The position numbers and the translations under genes are program-made. The notes beneath the pieces were generated by a model that saw nothing but the letters and a program-made list of their open reading frames with translations, did no database searches and was not told the origin of the DNA. This document shows, in pieces, positions 38,963-49,060 of a DNA stretch of 64,000 nucleotides. Source of the DNA: Apricaphanius iberus (taxonomy: Eukaryota > Chordata > Actinopteri > Cyprinodontiformes > Aphaniidae); assembly GCA_028564705.1 (NCBI GenBank), contig JAPXFQ010002701.1, positions 558,001 to 622,000 of the forward strand. The letters run 5' to 3'. Position 1 is the first letter of the stretch. Every line of letters starts with the position of its first letter.

Positions 38963-40109
38963 AGAACTATCCCCTAATATTATTTTTGTATTTCTCCCAA
39001 AGAAAGCCCCAACAATTGCTATCTGTAACATATTGTTTTACTTCTTTAAAGCCACAGGTATTTTGCTGCAACAAGAAAGACAATTGCAATATGCTACTCC
39101 AAAGCAGGGTTAGATAGATTAGAAAAGTTGGTATAATTTCCTGACAAAATCTCTCAAAACCTACATAGCTTCATTACACGTTTCCTGTCATAATTGTTTT
39201 CTGACTGATTAAACATATCCATAAAGCTACAGCCTTCGATCAAGGCTCATCGTGCTCCAACAATTGTTTTAACTGGAGAACTTTTTTGATGGTTTTTTTC
39301 TTTATTTTTTATTATTTTTGTTTGTCAGGTATTGCTAATGTCAGTCACTGAAAAATGCCTTAATGCAATCTCCCTATGTGTCTGCTCAAGACAGCTGTAG
39401 CATGTAGTGATGCCTGGGTCCCAGTGTCAAGGTACATCAAGATTATAAAAATTTACAACTTCAAAATAACTTGAATTATTTAACAAACCATTTTTTTAAG
39501 GACTCATCCCGTGGATGGCTATCTGAGAAAATGGTAGTTAATATTAACAAAGAATCTTCTCATGCGGGCTAAATTACCCCCTTCTAATGTTTTATATTGA
39601 GTTACTCTTTGGAAAACAGAATGGCTAAAGCTATAATATTTGATGCCATAATACATCAAACAATACCAGAATATGTACCAAGTGTTTTTGCAACACAAAA
39701 ATAATAAATACATGTTAAACATTATAACTTTAACATTAGAACTATTACTTTAATAGTGGTGTAACTTTTATTGAATTGATTTATACAGTGAAACCATTGT
39801 ATTTTTAAATTGGCAAATGCATACCAGTTGTTATTATTTATATAATTATTGAATGTATTTTTTCAGTTAGTTTGATTCTGTGCATTGGTTTTTAAACCTT
39901 TCCTGCTCTGAGTCTGTATCACATATATTTATCTATTTGGTTGACAAACAGATCTTTCCACTACATAAATATATATATTTATTAAGTTTATATTGATGTT
40001 GGGGTTTTTTGCCAGTTTTATTTTTTTATGTTTTTTGTATTGTTATAAGGGTTAGGGTCCATGCCATTTCCTGCTTTGGTGACAAAATTACCCTTCTTGT
40101 CCCTGAGCT

Positions 40110-40245
40110 TCATGGATGGAAACCCAGCTCCATTTCATTCATTTCTGATTTTCATTTCTTTCTTTTCCTGTCCCTCTGTTCTGCTCCTCTGCTTTCCTTC
40201 TCTCTGTGTTGCGTGTCAATGTCACCCACACCATTGTTGTGTCAC
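40110..40245 (+). promoter_or_regulatory. robo2: YCAY cluster (candidate NOVA sites) upstream of the microexon
   Basis: Nine YCAY tetramers occur in 136 nt just before the microexon: starts at 40110, 40130, 40135, 40139, 40152, 40222, 40226, 40231 and 40242. NOVA proteins bind clustered YCAY RNA, and upstream clusters generally favour exon skipping; NOVA is reported to control e6b splicing in mammals. The tract is pyrimidine-rich, which raises the chance rate of YCAY, so function is inferred. Confidence 0.45.
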
Positions 40246-40248
40246 CAG

Positions 40249-40260
40249 CTCGCCCCGTTG
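40249..40260 (+). CDS. robo2: robo2 12-nt microexon in the Ig3-Ig4 linker (e6b equivalent)
   Basis: A 12-nt block, CTCGCCCCGTTG, lies between a perfect tcaccag acceptor and a gtaagt donor. Both flanking exons leave phase 1, and 12 nt keeps the frame. Inclusion adds Ala-Arg-Pro-Val between TIR (end of Ig3) and EAPQFVV (start of Ig4); skipping gives TIREAPQFVV. A pyrimidine-rich tract runs from about 40155 to 40205. Counting LRDDFRQ as exon 3, this sits right after exon 6, where mammalian Robo1/Robo2 carry the alternatively spliced microexon e6b that changes receptor activity in commissural axons. That it is used here is inference from site strength, frame and position. Confidence 0.8.
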
Positions 40261-40733
40261 GTAAGTAAGAGGTGATCCCATTGTGCATGCGCTTATTTTT
40301 TTATTTTTATTATTTTGTTGTTTTCCAATCACAGACATGTTCAGTATGCACGATCTCTTGTTGCATTCCACAGGCACAATCATCCAATAAGTTTAAGACA
40401 TACATATCTGTTCTGTATCAACCTCTGACTTCCACTGGAAAAGTATTGCTGTTATAAATTCTTCCAAAATGGGGGTTCAGGTGTGGTTGACCTGCTTTAG
40501 TTGAATTAGACAATAGAGATTATCTTTATTTGAGAATTTGTGGCATTTCAATGATTGGCTTGTTTGACTAGCAGAAGTAAGAGCCAGTTCCATGAAAAGT
40601 AAACAGCCAGTGCATGGATTCCTTTAGCTTGCAGATTCACATTTAGTACAGATACATGTACCCATGATCTAGTAGTGAGAGGTCTACTAGAATACATGCC
40701 TTTTTATGCTTCTTCATTCGTTTTCAATATCAG
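40261..40733 (+). other. Intron between the microexon and the Ig4 exon (473 nt)
   Basis: Starts gtaagt; has TGCATG at 40284-40289; no repeat recognised. Confidence 0.6.
40284..40289 (+). promoter_or_regulatory. robo2: TGCATG (candidate RBFOX site) downstream of the microexon
   Basis: TGCATG begins 24 nt after the last microexon base. RBFOX proteins bind UGCAUG, and a downstream position typically promotes inclusion of neuronal microexons. A single hexamer can arise by chance; location is the main support. Confidence 0.4.
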
Positions 40734-40858
40734 AGGCACCGCAATTTGTAGTACGACCCCGGGACCAGATTGTGGCTCAGGGACGGACGGCTACCTTTCC
40801 CTGTGTGACCAGAGGCAAACCTCAGCCAACGATCTTCTGGCAAAGGGAGGGCAGCAAG
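40734..40858 (+). CDS. robo2: robo2 exon: first half of Ig4
   Basis: 125 nt from ttcaatatcag to gtaagc, ending in phase 0. It encodes EAPQFVVRPRDQIVAQGRT, the first Ig4 cysteine (FPCVTRG) and the core tryptophan (IFWQREGSK). The acceptor is followed directly by AG, so a second AG lies two bases inside the exon; only the first keeps the frame. Confidence 0.93.
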
Positions 40859-41591
40859 GTAAGCACATAAGACTATTTGACTCAAGTGATACTGAAGTTA
40901 CCAAAACAAAGCCTTCAGAATTGTACTTTTACTTGTCTTCTAAAGACTGAAGACTTAATTTAAACTTAGTTATCTTAGTGTAATTCTCAGAGAATGTGGA
41001 ACAATTCTTAGCTTTAACTGTTGCTATACACACCAATGTCTATAAATAGGTAGAACTCAAGCTTAAAACTTTGTAATAAAAAGGAAGCGGCTTTCACTAA
41101 AAGGATCACCCCGGGTCAGAACAGAATGTGGTTCTGATCCACATATATATAATGAAGTGGTCATTTATTACCAATCTATGCCCGTCTGACGAGCCAATTC
41201 ACTTTGCGAGAGACAATGTCATGTGCTGCATTAGCGTCATTAGACATAATGAAAGCAGGCTAATGTCCTTTCCTGTCCATCAGCTGGTCGGCCTGGGGTG
41301 CAGAAGCACACAGCGCTGATGCCTCAATTTCATGGTCCTAAGTGCAGGTTATCACAGCAGGATTAGCACTCTGGTGGGGGAACTGCCATTATGAGAAAGT
41401 AAAGGAAAGACAGACCTGTTTTTGTCCACTAGATTGCACATTGCATTGTGAAATATCAGGAGTTAAAGACATGTTCTGGTTGTGGCACTTCTTTCTTTGT
41501 TTCCAATTGAATGAAATGTTAGCACTATTTTCCAGTTTGTGTAATTACAATGAGAATAAATGCTTCCAAATTCAAAACTGTGTTTTCAAAA
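40859..41591 (+). other. Start of the Ig4 intron
   Basis: No repeat recognised. 41160-41420 is unrepetitive, has GTCATTAG and TAATG words, and is a candidate conserved noncoding segment. Confidence 0.4.
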
Positions 41592-42251
41592 CTTAGTGCA
41601 GTATTGATCACAGCTGTGGACCTCAGTCACATGACTTATACTTGAGTCAGACTCAAGTCATTTATTTTTGTTACTTGAGACTTGACTTGAAAATTGTTTT
41701 AAAGACTTTGACTTGACCTGGACTTTTACACCAATGACTTGGGACTTGACTCGGACTTGAATCTATTTGCACCAAGTTGTGCACTTTTATGTCATTTCCC
41801 TCATCCCGTGATGTTGAGCCTGTCTTAACAAGTGGAGACTGTATATGTGTACGCATGTATAGGAGGAATGCAGAACAGCCAATCAGATTGCTAGATTTAA
41901 AAAACAAAGCCATCCTTACCCGCTTTCTGCTCTATACCTTAGCATTTTTGAAACTGGAAATGTAGGTCGAGTAAGATTCTGGAAGGGGGTGAGTCTCTCT
42001 TTAGGTAAATACCTTTGACTGTTAAAAATGTAAATATTATCCTTAAAATTAAATTACCAATACTCTTTTGTAACACCTCTTTAATATTTAGCATTAAATC
42101 TTTGAAATTATAGTTCAAAGGAAGACTGTTCTTATTAGCTAAGTTAGATTCAACTTTACAACGTGGAGGTTCGAGTTCAGTAAAAACGTATTTCTATATT
42201 TTCTAAGTTCAGTTGCACTTGTTTCATCATGGATTCAAATACATAAAGATT

Positions 42252-43493
42252 TTAAGGATCCAGTATGTAACCTTTATACCATAAAAACACGTGTTTTAAT
42301 AACTTTTTGGTGACACAACACCATTTTTGATGTTCATTTTCGGGGATGTCACTGCATGGGAGGATCCTCCTGCTGTTTACCGCACTATAGAACTTTTGTC
42401 TTCAACCAAAAATTCAGGTTAGAAATCTAGGGGTAATCATGGACTCGGACCTGAACTTAAACAGCCACATCAAAGCAATAACATCAACAGCTTTTTACCA
42501 TCTGAAAAACATTGCTAAGATCAGAGGAATAGTGTTGAAACCAGACTTAGAGAGACTTATCCATGCATTTGTCTCCAGCAGGTTAGACTACTGTAACAGC
42601 CTGCTCACTGGCCTCTCTAAACGAGCTGTTAGACAGCTGCTTTACATCCAGAACGCTGCTGCTCGAGTCCTGACAAGAACCAGGAAATACGACCATATTA
42701 GTCCAGTGCTCCGGGCTCTACACTGGCTTCCTGTCGCTCAGAAAATACAATTTAAAACAGCTCTGCTTGTGTAGAAGTCTTTTCATGGTTTGGCACCAAA
42801 GTACATCTGTAAGCCACGGAGCTGGACGCTGAGCTTAGCCAGCTTCTCAACCTCAAAGAAGATGCTATCAGAAGAAGCAAGGAAAAGAGATTGGGCTGCA
42901 AGAGCTGCTGAAAGCTGTTGGAGCGTCACTGCTAAAGAAGGCTTGTTAACCCCTGAATCTTACTGGTGCGCATTCATTCTTTACCCGGTGTGAATCGGGG
43001 GTAAGTTGGAGCATGCTGAGCCACGGAGCTGGAAGCTGGAACCAGAACATTTCCTTCCCTTCACTGCTGTGAAAGATATTTTCTGTCTGTTACTCAGTTT
43101 TGGTCAAAGTAAGATCAGCTTCTAAAACCCAGTGTTAACACTTTTCAGTTTTGTGTGGTCAGCTGCTGTGATTTAGACATTAGAGACACAGCAGGATGTA
43201 TGGATGCTGAACTAGCCGTGTTGCTACTGGATTGGTGAGTAATAAATGCTTGCTCCGTGGTTATTTGGGCATGATCATGTGATACACTGCCTGAAAAACA
43301 GTTTGACGGTTTACCATCTCACACGCCGTTAGTTTGATGTCTTGTTGTTTTGGCTGATGAGCTTGTAAAAATGTCAGTACATTTCTTCAGATGCACTCCA
43401 GAGATATTTGTTTTTACAACAGTGACATTATGCCACAAGTTTTGAGTGACAGAGGGTAAATATCTGCAAAGTTACATAGTGTGTCTTTGAAAC
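42252..43493. mobile_element. Probable TTAA-type element containing an L2 fragment
   Basis: Ends ttaaggatccagtatgtaac and, reversed, tttcaaagacacactatgta resemble the ends of the TTAA family at 18724 and 27676. The right TTAA is mutated (TTGA). It lies inside 41612-43693 and carries the L2 piece 42415-42815. A 14-bp direct repeat gccacggagctgga occurs at 42814 and 43021. Confidence 0.5.
42415..42815 (+). pseudogene. L2-type reverse transcriptase C-terminal fragment
   Basis: Decodes as RNLGVIMDSDLNLNSHIKAI, then FVSSRLDYCNSLLTGL, LLYIQNAAARVLTRT and ISPVLRALHWLPVAQKIQFK, then a stop replacing the expected residue before KSFHGLAPKYI. This is the thumb and C-terminal region of L2/CR1-group LINE polymerases. 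It lies upstream of, and separate from, the polymerase-core piece at 43694, so it is an independent fragment. Confidence 0.85.
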
Positions 43494-44290
43494 ATGGTTT
43501 ATAATGTAAAATTAGAATTTAATAGCAACATTTTAAAAAAATGACTCGCAATTTCTTGAAATTCAATGTTTAAGACTTTGGTCTTTACTTGAAACTTGTC
43601 TGTCTTAACTTGAGACTTGACTTGACACTTGAGGGTAATGATTTGAGACTTATTTGAGTCTTACAAAGCAATGATTTGGTCCCATCACTGCCGTTGCTCA
43701 CTGTTGACCATGACATACTGTGGGAGCGACTGGAAAGCTGGTTCGAACTCTCTGGTACATTGCATGACTGGTATGAATCTTACCTAAAAAACAGTGACTT
43801 CTTAATGCTAATATGTTAATTTTCACTGGAGCAGACAAAAATCACATTCAGGGTACCCCAAATGACCTTCTCGGGACCTCTCTTATTGAATAACTACATG
43901 CTCCTGCTAGCTCAGATTATAACAAATAATGACATTAGATACCATAACTATACAGATGATGCACAGCTCTACTTTACAATGTCACCAGGTGACTATGAAC
44001 CCATTCAAGCACTACGTAGATGCTAAAACCAATTTATTTAAAGTTACATTTGATTAAAAATGGTGAAATATAAAATAATTTTTATTTCAATTGCAATTTT
44101 TCATTAATTATCTTTAGTTTGTTACTGTAATGTAATGTTTTCTTATTTGTTTGTATGTGTTGCTCTTTATGTTTTTGTAATGTAAATCACTTTAAACGTC
44201 CTTGTTGCTGAATGGTCAAGAATGGGAGTAAATAAGGCTTTATCAGCCAAAAAACTCCTTAATTACAACAATGTTTTGTTATGAATTGCT

Positions 44291-44648
44291 AGCACTATTC
44301 TCCTGTGAGTTTGGAACGTCTTGGATGTGCTTTGTCGTTGTCTGTTAAGTTTTACAGGCCTTTCTTTCAACTCACAACAACTGCCAATTTTAATGACGCC
44401 AATGCCATGCCCCTTTGCAGTTGTAGTCTGAGGAGGGCTTTCACTCTGTGCTCTACGACTGCGGTCAGTTAGACAGAAATTCAGTCAGAACTTCAGCCCT
44501 GCTCAAAATAAAACTGCAATGAGGCACAGCAGTGACGTCACTAAGATTGTGAGCTGGTGTAAGTTGGAATAGAAGCCTGTAAAACACCCAGGACGACAAC
44601 AACAAAGCACCTCTGAGAGGCTCCAAACGCACAGGGGAATAGTATTAG
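44291..44648. mobile_element. Miniature element with long inverted repeats
   Basis: About 360 bp whose two ends pair for roughly 70 bp: left cactattctcctgtgagttt, right (reversed) tactattcccctgtgcgttt. Further in, gtgctttgtcgttgtc pairs with gtgctttgttgttgtc, and gttttacaggc is shared. Duplication not resolved; family unknown. Confidence 0.68.
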
Positions 44649-44944
44649 TGATAAAAAAAAAAAAACATTGGTAAAATGAAGAAGTTTTGTGGCAGATAAT
44701 TACCTAATTTAGAGGATGCACTTTACGTACAACAACAACTACAATTATATGGATATACACTGATCGTGAATGAATCTAAATAACTCCCGAAGGACTTCAA
44801 ATCACACCAAATTTGTCTGGGTGAGTATTTGAACATAATACATGCCACAAAAAAGGTCCATATTGCAAAAATGGTTATTCCTCTTTAGGAAAAAAAAGAT
44901 ATCCCATTTTTATTTAAATTTATTTAAGATGTTTTCTTCTGTAG

Positions 44945-45116
44945 GATCTTCTGTTTCCCAATCAACCAGCACAGGGTGACAACCGAGTGTCTGTGTCTGT
45001 GAACGGAGAGCTAACCATATCATCTGTACAGCGCTCAGATGCAGGCTACTACATCTGCCAAGCCCTCACTGTGGCAGGCAGTATCATGGCCAAGGCCCAG
45101 CTGGAGGTAGCAGACG
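44945..45116 (+). CDS. robo2: robo2 exon: second half of Ig4
   Basis: 172 nt after cttctgtag, phase 0 start, one base left at gtaagg. It encodes [18 protein letters not shown], then [21 protein letters not shown] with the second Ig4 cysteine and [15 protein letters not shown]. It follows a 4.1-kb intron that is nearly all transposon. Confidence 0.93.
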
Positions 45117-47963
45117 GTAAGGCGTGCATGCACACCATCCTCATTTACAGGAAAAGAAAATGTCTGCTTTTAGAGTATTCATAGACATCACTGTCATGCT
45201 CAATATGGTTCCCAGCACTCATTAGGTTGAGGTTTTTCTGCTTTGGCAATATTGATCAAACTCTAGCACCATCGTAACTACTTGCAATATAAATTGAGTT
45301 TGCTTTTGATATTGTTCTTCCTTCACCTTTGATGCCTTTGGTGCCTTCACTTTATGCGAAAAACAAACACATAAACTTATAGCGAGGCTGACAAGTGAAT
45401 GGCAGTATCTGCCTACACTTAGAGTTTACTGAAGATGTTTTTTTTTGTTTTAAAAACCAGTCACCGAAGGTCATCTTTTCACTTTCACCTCTCTGTGATG
45501 GAAAAATTAAAAGGCGGAAACTGTCTAAAACACAAAAAACTGTCTGCTTTGTGAAGAGACACTTTACACTTTTTTTCCCTTTTTTTAACAAAGCTAATGT
45601 CAGCATTAAGTGCTCAGCCACTGCCTGTTGGGAGCTGTTTCGGCCCCTCAATTCATTCATTTCTTGGCTTTTTTTGCCCACACATTATTAAATCAACATC
45701 CGCTGAAGTGATTTTTTGGAGTCTAAATAACTCCTGTTCTATCACTCAGAGGAGATGGATCAATATTAAAATGTTAGGTGTAGAACGCGAGCGAAGGGAG
45801 AAATGCCTTTGACAGATGGGTGTAGACAGAGTTGGACAGAGTGTTGGCATGGAGCCTGGGGGAATTTGGACGCTTGCACGGTGCCATTTGTGGAATTATT
45901 CAAGATTGACACATAAAGCATCGTACAACAGGATTTAAGTGTGGATAAAAAGTTTTTAAAGCCGAAAATATTGACCAGTTGTCTTGCTCTAACAGTGCCT
46001 TCATTTTGCTCCTGACAAAATATTTTATTATCTTTTCAGACTTTAAAGAATGGTATTTGCCTGGATTAAGATATGAAGTCATGTGTTCAGCATTTCTGGA
46101 CCAAAATAGATCACTTTCATAAAGTTACACTATTTCATAACACAATGCAAGAAAAAAAAAAGATATTTTAAAATGTTTATGTGAAAAAATGTGGGTGTTA
46201 ATTCCTCAAAGATAAGGATAGGTGGCTTTGTAATATTGGATGATAAAAGCTTAAATAAGGATTCTAGAGTGTGAAAGTTACTGCTAACAGCGATACTTTA
46301 TTACTTTGGTTAAACCTGAACAAAATAACTCAGTTCCAGTGTAGAAATACCTCTCAAAACAGAACAAGACTTTAATATCCTTGTTTGCTCTACAGTCTTT
46401 TGGGATAATGATTGCTTGCTCACCACCTGATGAGATACGTTCCTGAAAATGTTCCTTCTTTTATAACAAAAGATATACCAATATCATGCTCAAAGAAAGA
46501 CATTTTGTATTAGCTCCCAATAAAAAAATTATAAAAAAATTCCAAAATCATCAATCCATCCATCTATTCATTCATCTCATGTTTCCATCTTATCCGACAT
46601 AGTATGTGCTAAATCAATCTCTCCTCATCTGCATTCTCTAGTTTTTTTCTGCCATTCCTAATACATTCCCAGGCCAGAACCAATTTTTGAATTATAAATG
46701 TAATTTTGGGTTTGGCTTGATGTTTTTTCCCAGTGGGATATACCCAGTAAACCTTCTTGGCGAGGCATCCTAATCTGATGCCTGTATCTTCTCAGTGTGC
46801 CTCCTCTGAGTTATCTGAGATGACAGAGCTTCTCATCTTATCTTTAAGCCCAAGCTAGACAGCCAAAGAAGTTCAATTTTTTTTCATACCTTAGTTGTAT
46901 GTTGAATAGTAGATGGACTAGAAATTTGAGATCTTAGTTGTTTTTTAGCTTAGGTGTTTCTTTACCACAGCAGGCTTCAACTCCGAGCACATTATTGTAG
47001 ACAAGACCTTTCTGGATGGACTTTTCAGTCTTTTCCATTTTTCAACAGTGGTCTCAGACTTTCTAGATTCCCTCTCATCCACAAATGACTGGAAATATTT
47101 AACATATTAGGAACTAGTCAGTTTTGAGAAACGTTCTAGATATAACCAAACCATAAACCTTCTATAACAGTTCCACATTACTTTCCTTACAGAACATTAT
47201 GCTATTCTTACCTGTACCGGATATTCTGCTTGAAATGCTGTTTGGCTCATTGTGCAGAGGGACTTGTGATAAAGGAGCCTGCTGTTCACTCTCCTGTTAG
47301 TGGAGACTCACTTGATAAAAGTGGTGAGGAAATTGGAAGCAAGGGGTAGTATCAAGGCTAAGAGAGATTCGGCTCTCCAGAAATTACTGTTTCAAAGTCT
47401 GGAGGCTGTATCCTGGATGATATAACAAACCCCCAGAAAAGCTAAACGAAAGTGCCTCATTGTGCGTTTTGGCATGCTAATTCAGAGTTTAGTTTTTATC
47501 TGTTTGCTGCTGAGTGGAGGGGGCTCGTTTTCAGGGTAAAGAAAGTGCAGCCATGAGTCACACGGTAGGATGAGGGAGGACAGGCATGAATGTGTGAGAG
47601 GTGTTATAAAGAAGCCATGGTAATTAGCACCACGGGTGAAGCATCGTTAATCCTCACCTAGTAATTAAAGCTCAAAGGTGTGTGATGCAGTGTCGTGAGT
47701 ATGCCACCCTGATGCGTAAAGCCTTTGCAAAACAGTCACTTCCACTCACAACATATCCATCAGACTAGACGCTAACATGTTGGACGTGCCGCCTCTAATA
47801 TTATTATGGCAGCTGCAAATTAACACTTTTTGAGAAGGTCAGCTACCTTTGCCACTACTGTAAAAACTAGTTAGAAAAGAGAGCTGCTGAGAGTTCCTTG
47901 AAATCCTAATAAGAGTGATAAGAGAGTGTTCGATTGATGACGGCATTTGTCTTTTATTCTTAG
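45117..47963 (+). other. Intron between Ig4 and Ig5
   Basis: Contains a decayed Rex3-like piece at 46550-46870. 47500-47760 is unrepetitive with TAATTAGCACC and TAGTAATTAAAG words. The rest shows nothing recognisable. Confidence 0.5.
46550..46870 (-). mobile_element. Decayed Rex3-like LINE fragment
   Basis: catccatctattcattcatc, cattcccaggccagaacc, cgaggcatcctaatctgatg and gagcttctcatcttatcttt follow the same order as the well-preserved copy at 59511-59919, heavily mutated. Confidence 0.6.
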
Positions 47964-48169
47964 CCTCCAAGGGCCGCCCACCACCCATCATCCGGCAGGG
48001 CCCATCCAACCAAACACAAGCTCTGGGAGGCGTGTCCATCCTCAGGTGTCAGGCGTCAGGCGATCCAGAGCCAACAGTTACCTGGAGGAAGAATGGGGCA
48101 AATCTGCTTGGTCAAGACGCACGTTTTTCCTTACTGGAGCACGGTAGCCTACATATCCAGAACACAAAG
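47964..48169 (+). CDS. robo2: robo2 exon: first part of Ig5
   Basis: 206 nt after cttttattcttag, with a split first codon (A) then SKGRPPPIIRQGPSNQT. It holds the first Ig5 cysteine (ILRCQASGDPEP) and the core tryptophan (VTWRKNG), ending with LHIQNTK in phase 0. N-Q-T is a potential N-glycosylation site. The donor gtggga is weak, with G at +3 and A at +6. Confidence 0.92.
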
Positions 48170-48749
48170 GTGGGAGTGTGTTTTCCCAAACTAATTACAG
48201 ATCATGTGTTCTTTGACACTGTTTAATGTTTCCTTCCAGCCCTCAAATGGTTGCTTTTTCTGTTTGCTTATGTGAAATTGTATACCTTTCCATTTATGGT
48301 TGTTAGAAGTCACATCTTTTCATACCAACTATGCATCAGCTCGCTAATATAGCAGGTTAACGTCTTTTCTAAATTCTTCTGAAAATCTAGTCAAGATTTT
48401 AATAATTTTATGGTAAAATATCTTCCCATTTCAAGAAAGTAGTTAGCTACAACAACAACAACAAAAATCTAAAATTTCTATCAAGGACAAAAATAAGTAA
48501 AATCAAATGAATAAGTGAAGATTTGTGAGAAGAAGCTAAATGAAAATAGGGGGAGACAAAATGGCAGCCAGTGGGTTTTTTTCTGTCAAACGGGCAAATT
48601 GAGCTGAAGTTTTCTTTAACATGTTTAACTTGTGTTTTTGGAAATTACTTTTAAGAGTCAGAAACAAGTGAGATGATGTGTAATCACTCATAAAACTTGT
48701 TCTGCTGTTGTTGTTTTTTTAGCACAGGAGGGCCGAACAGGAATGTGCA

Positions 48750-49060
48750 AGTGGACCTCACATTTGTGGGTCTAACATTTTCTTCCCATTTGATCACATG
48801 TGTAACACACATGGACTCCACATGTATGGTTTCACATATGTTTCACAATTTTTTTTTCAAATCTTGGGTTTATATGGAAAATTATATGTCCCCAGTCTAT
48901 GGATTTAACAGTTACTGTAATTACCATGAAAGTATTCCAAAATCACATGAAAAATGTGCAAACGCAGCTGGTCACGTCTTTCATACAACTCACATTTTTT
49001 TACATGTTTTCACATGTAAATTTCACATGTGTTATACCTTATTCACATGTGATCATTAGT
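48750..49060 (+). repeat. CACATG-rich degenerate repeat block
   Basis: At least seven CACATG hexamers, often within TTCACATGTG-like palindromes, near 48795, 48807, 48819, 48943, 49009, 49023 and 49041. Spacing is irregular. It may be an old minisatellite or palindromic miniature element. CACATG also fits the E-box consensus. Confidence 0.6.

Larger units (their letters stand above)
38807..40248 (+). other. Intron between the Ig3 exon and the microexon
   Basis: Contains the LINE fragment 38856-38962 and long AT-rich low-complexity stretches; the last 140 nt is the pyrimidine- and YCAY-rich tract before the microexon. Confidence 0.6.
41612..43693. mobile_element. DNA transposon with GACTTG-rich arms, inserted in the L2 remnant
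   Basis: Left arm (41612-41765) and right arm (43550-43690) are full of ACTTGAG/GACTTG words in inverted arrangement, with ends like CAGCTGTGGACCTCAGT and, reversed, CAGTGATGGGACCAAAT. The flanking TTGATCAC (41604-41611) / TTGCTCAC (43694-43701) matches 7 of 8, and L2 coding continuity across it supports the boundaries. hAT is likely from ends and 8-bp flanks; exact ends uncertain by a few bases. Confidence 0.65.
41592..44240 (+). mobile_element. L2-type LINE remnant, split by a DNA transposon
   Basis: Up to 41611 the sequence decodes roughly as LSAVFD of an L2-clade reverse transcriptase. From 43694 it resumes with TVDHD, then LESWFELSGTLHDWYESYL, a frame-shifted GVPQ-like VPQ motif, and YHNYTDDAQLYF, which covers the YADD catalytic motif with T for A. 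A non-coding tail with an aatgtaaatcactttaaacg segment ends near 44240. Stops and frameshifts show it is dead. Confidence 0.75.

Noticed and set aside
40735..40736. Alternative acceptor two bases downstream at the Ig4 exon
   Set aside because: Use of the second AG would shift the reading frame of Ig4.
48697..49059. 120-codon open frame
   Set aside because: Runs through the CACATG-rich repeat block, which avoids stops in more than one frame by its composition.
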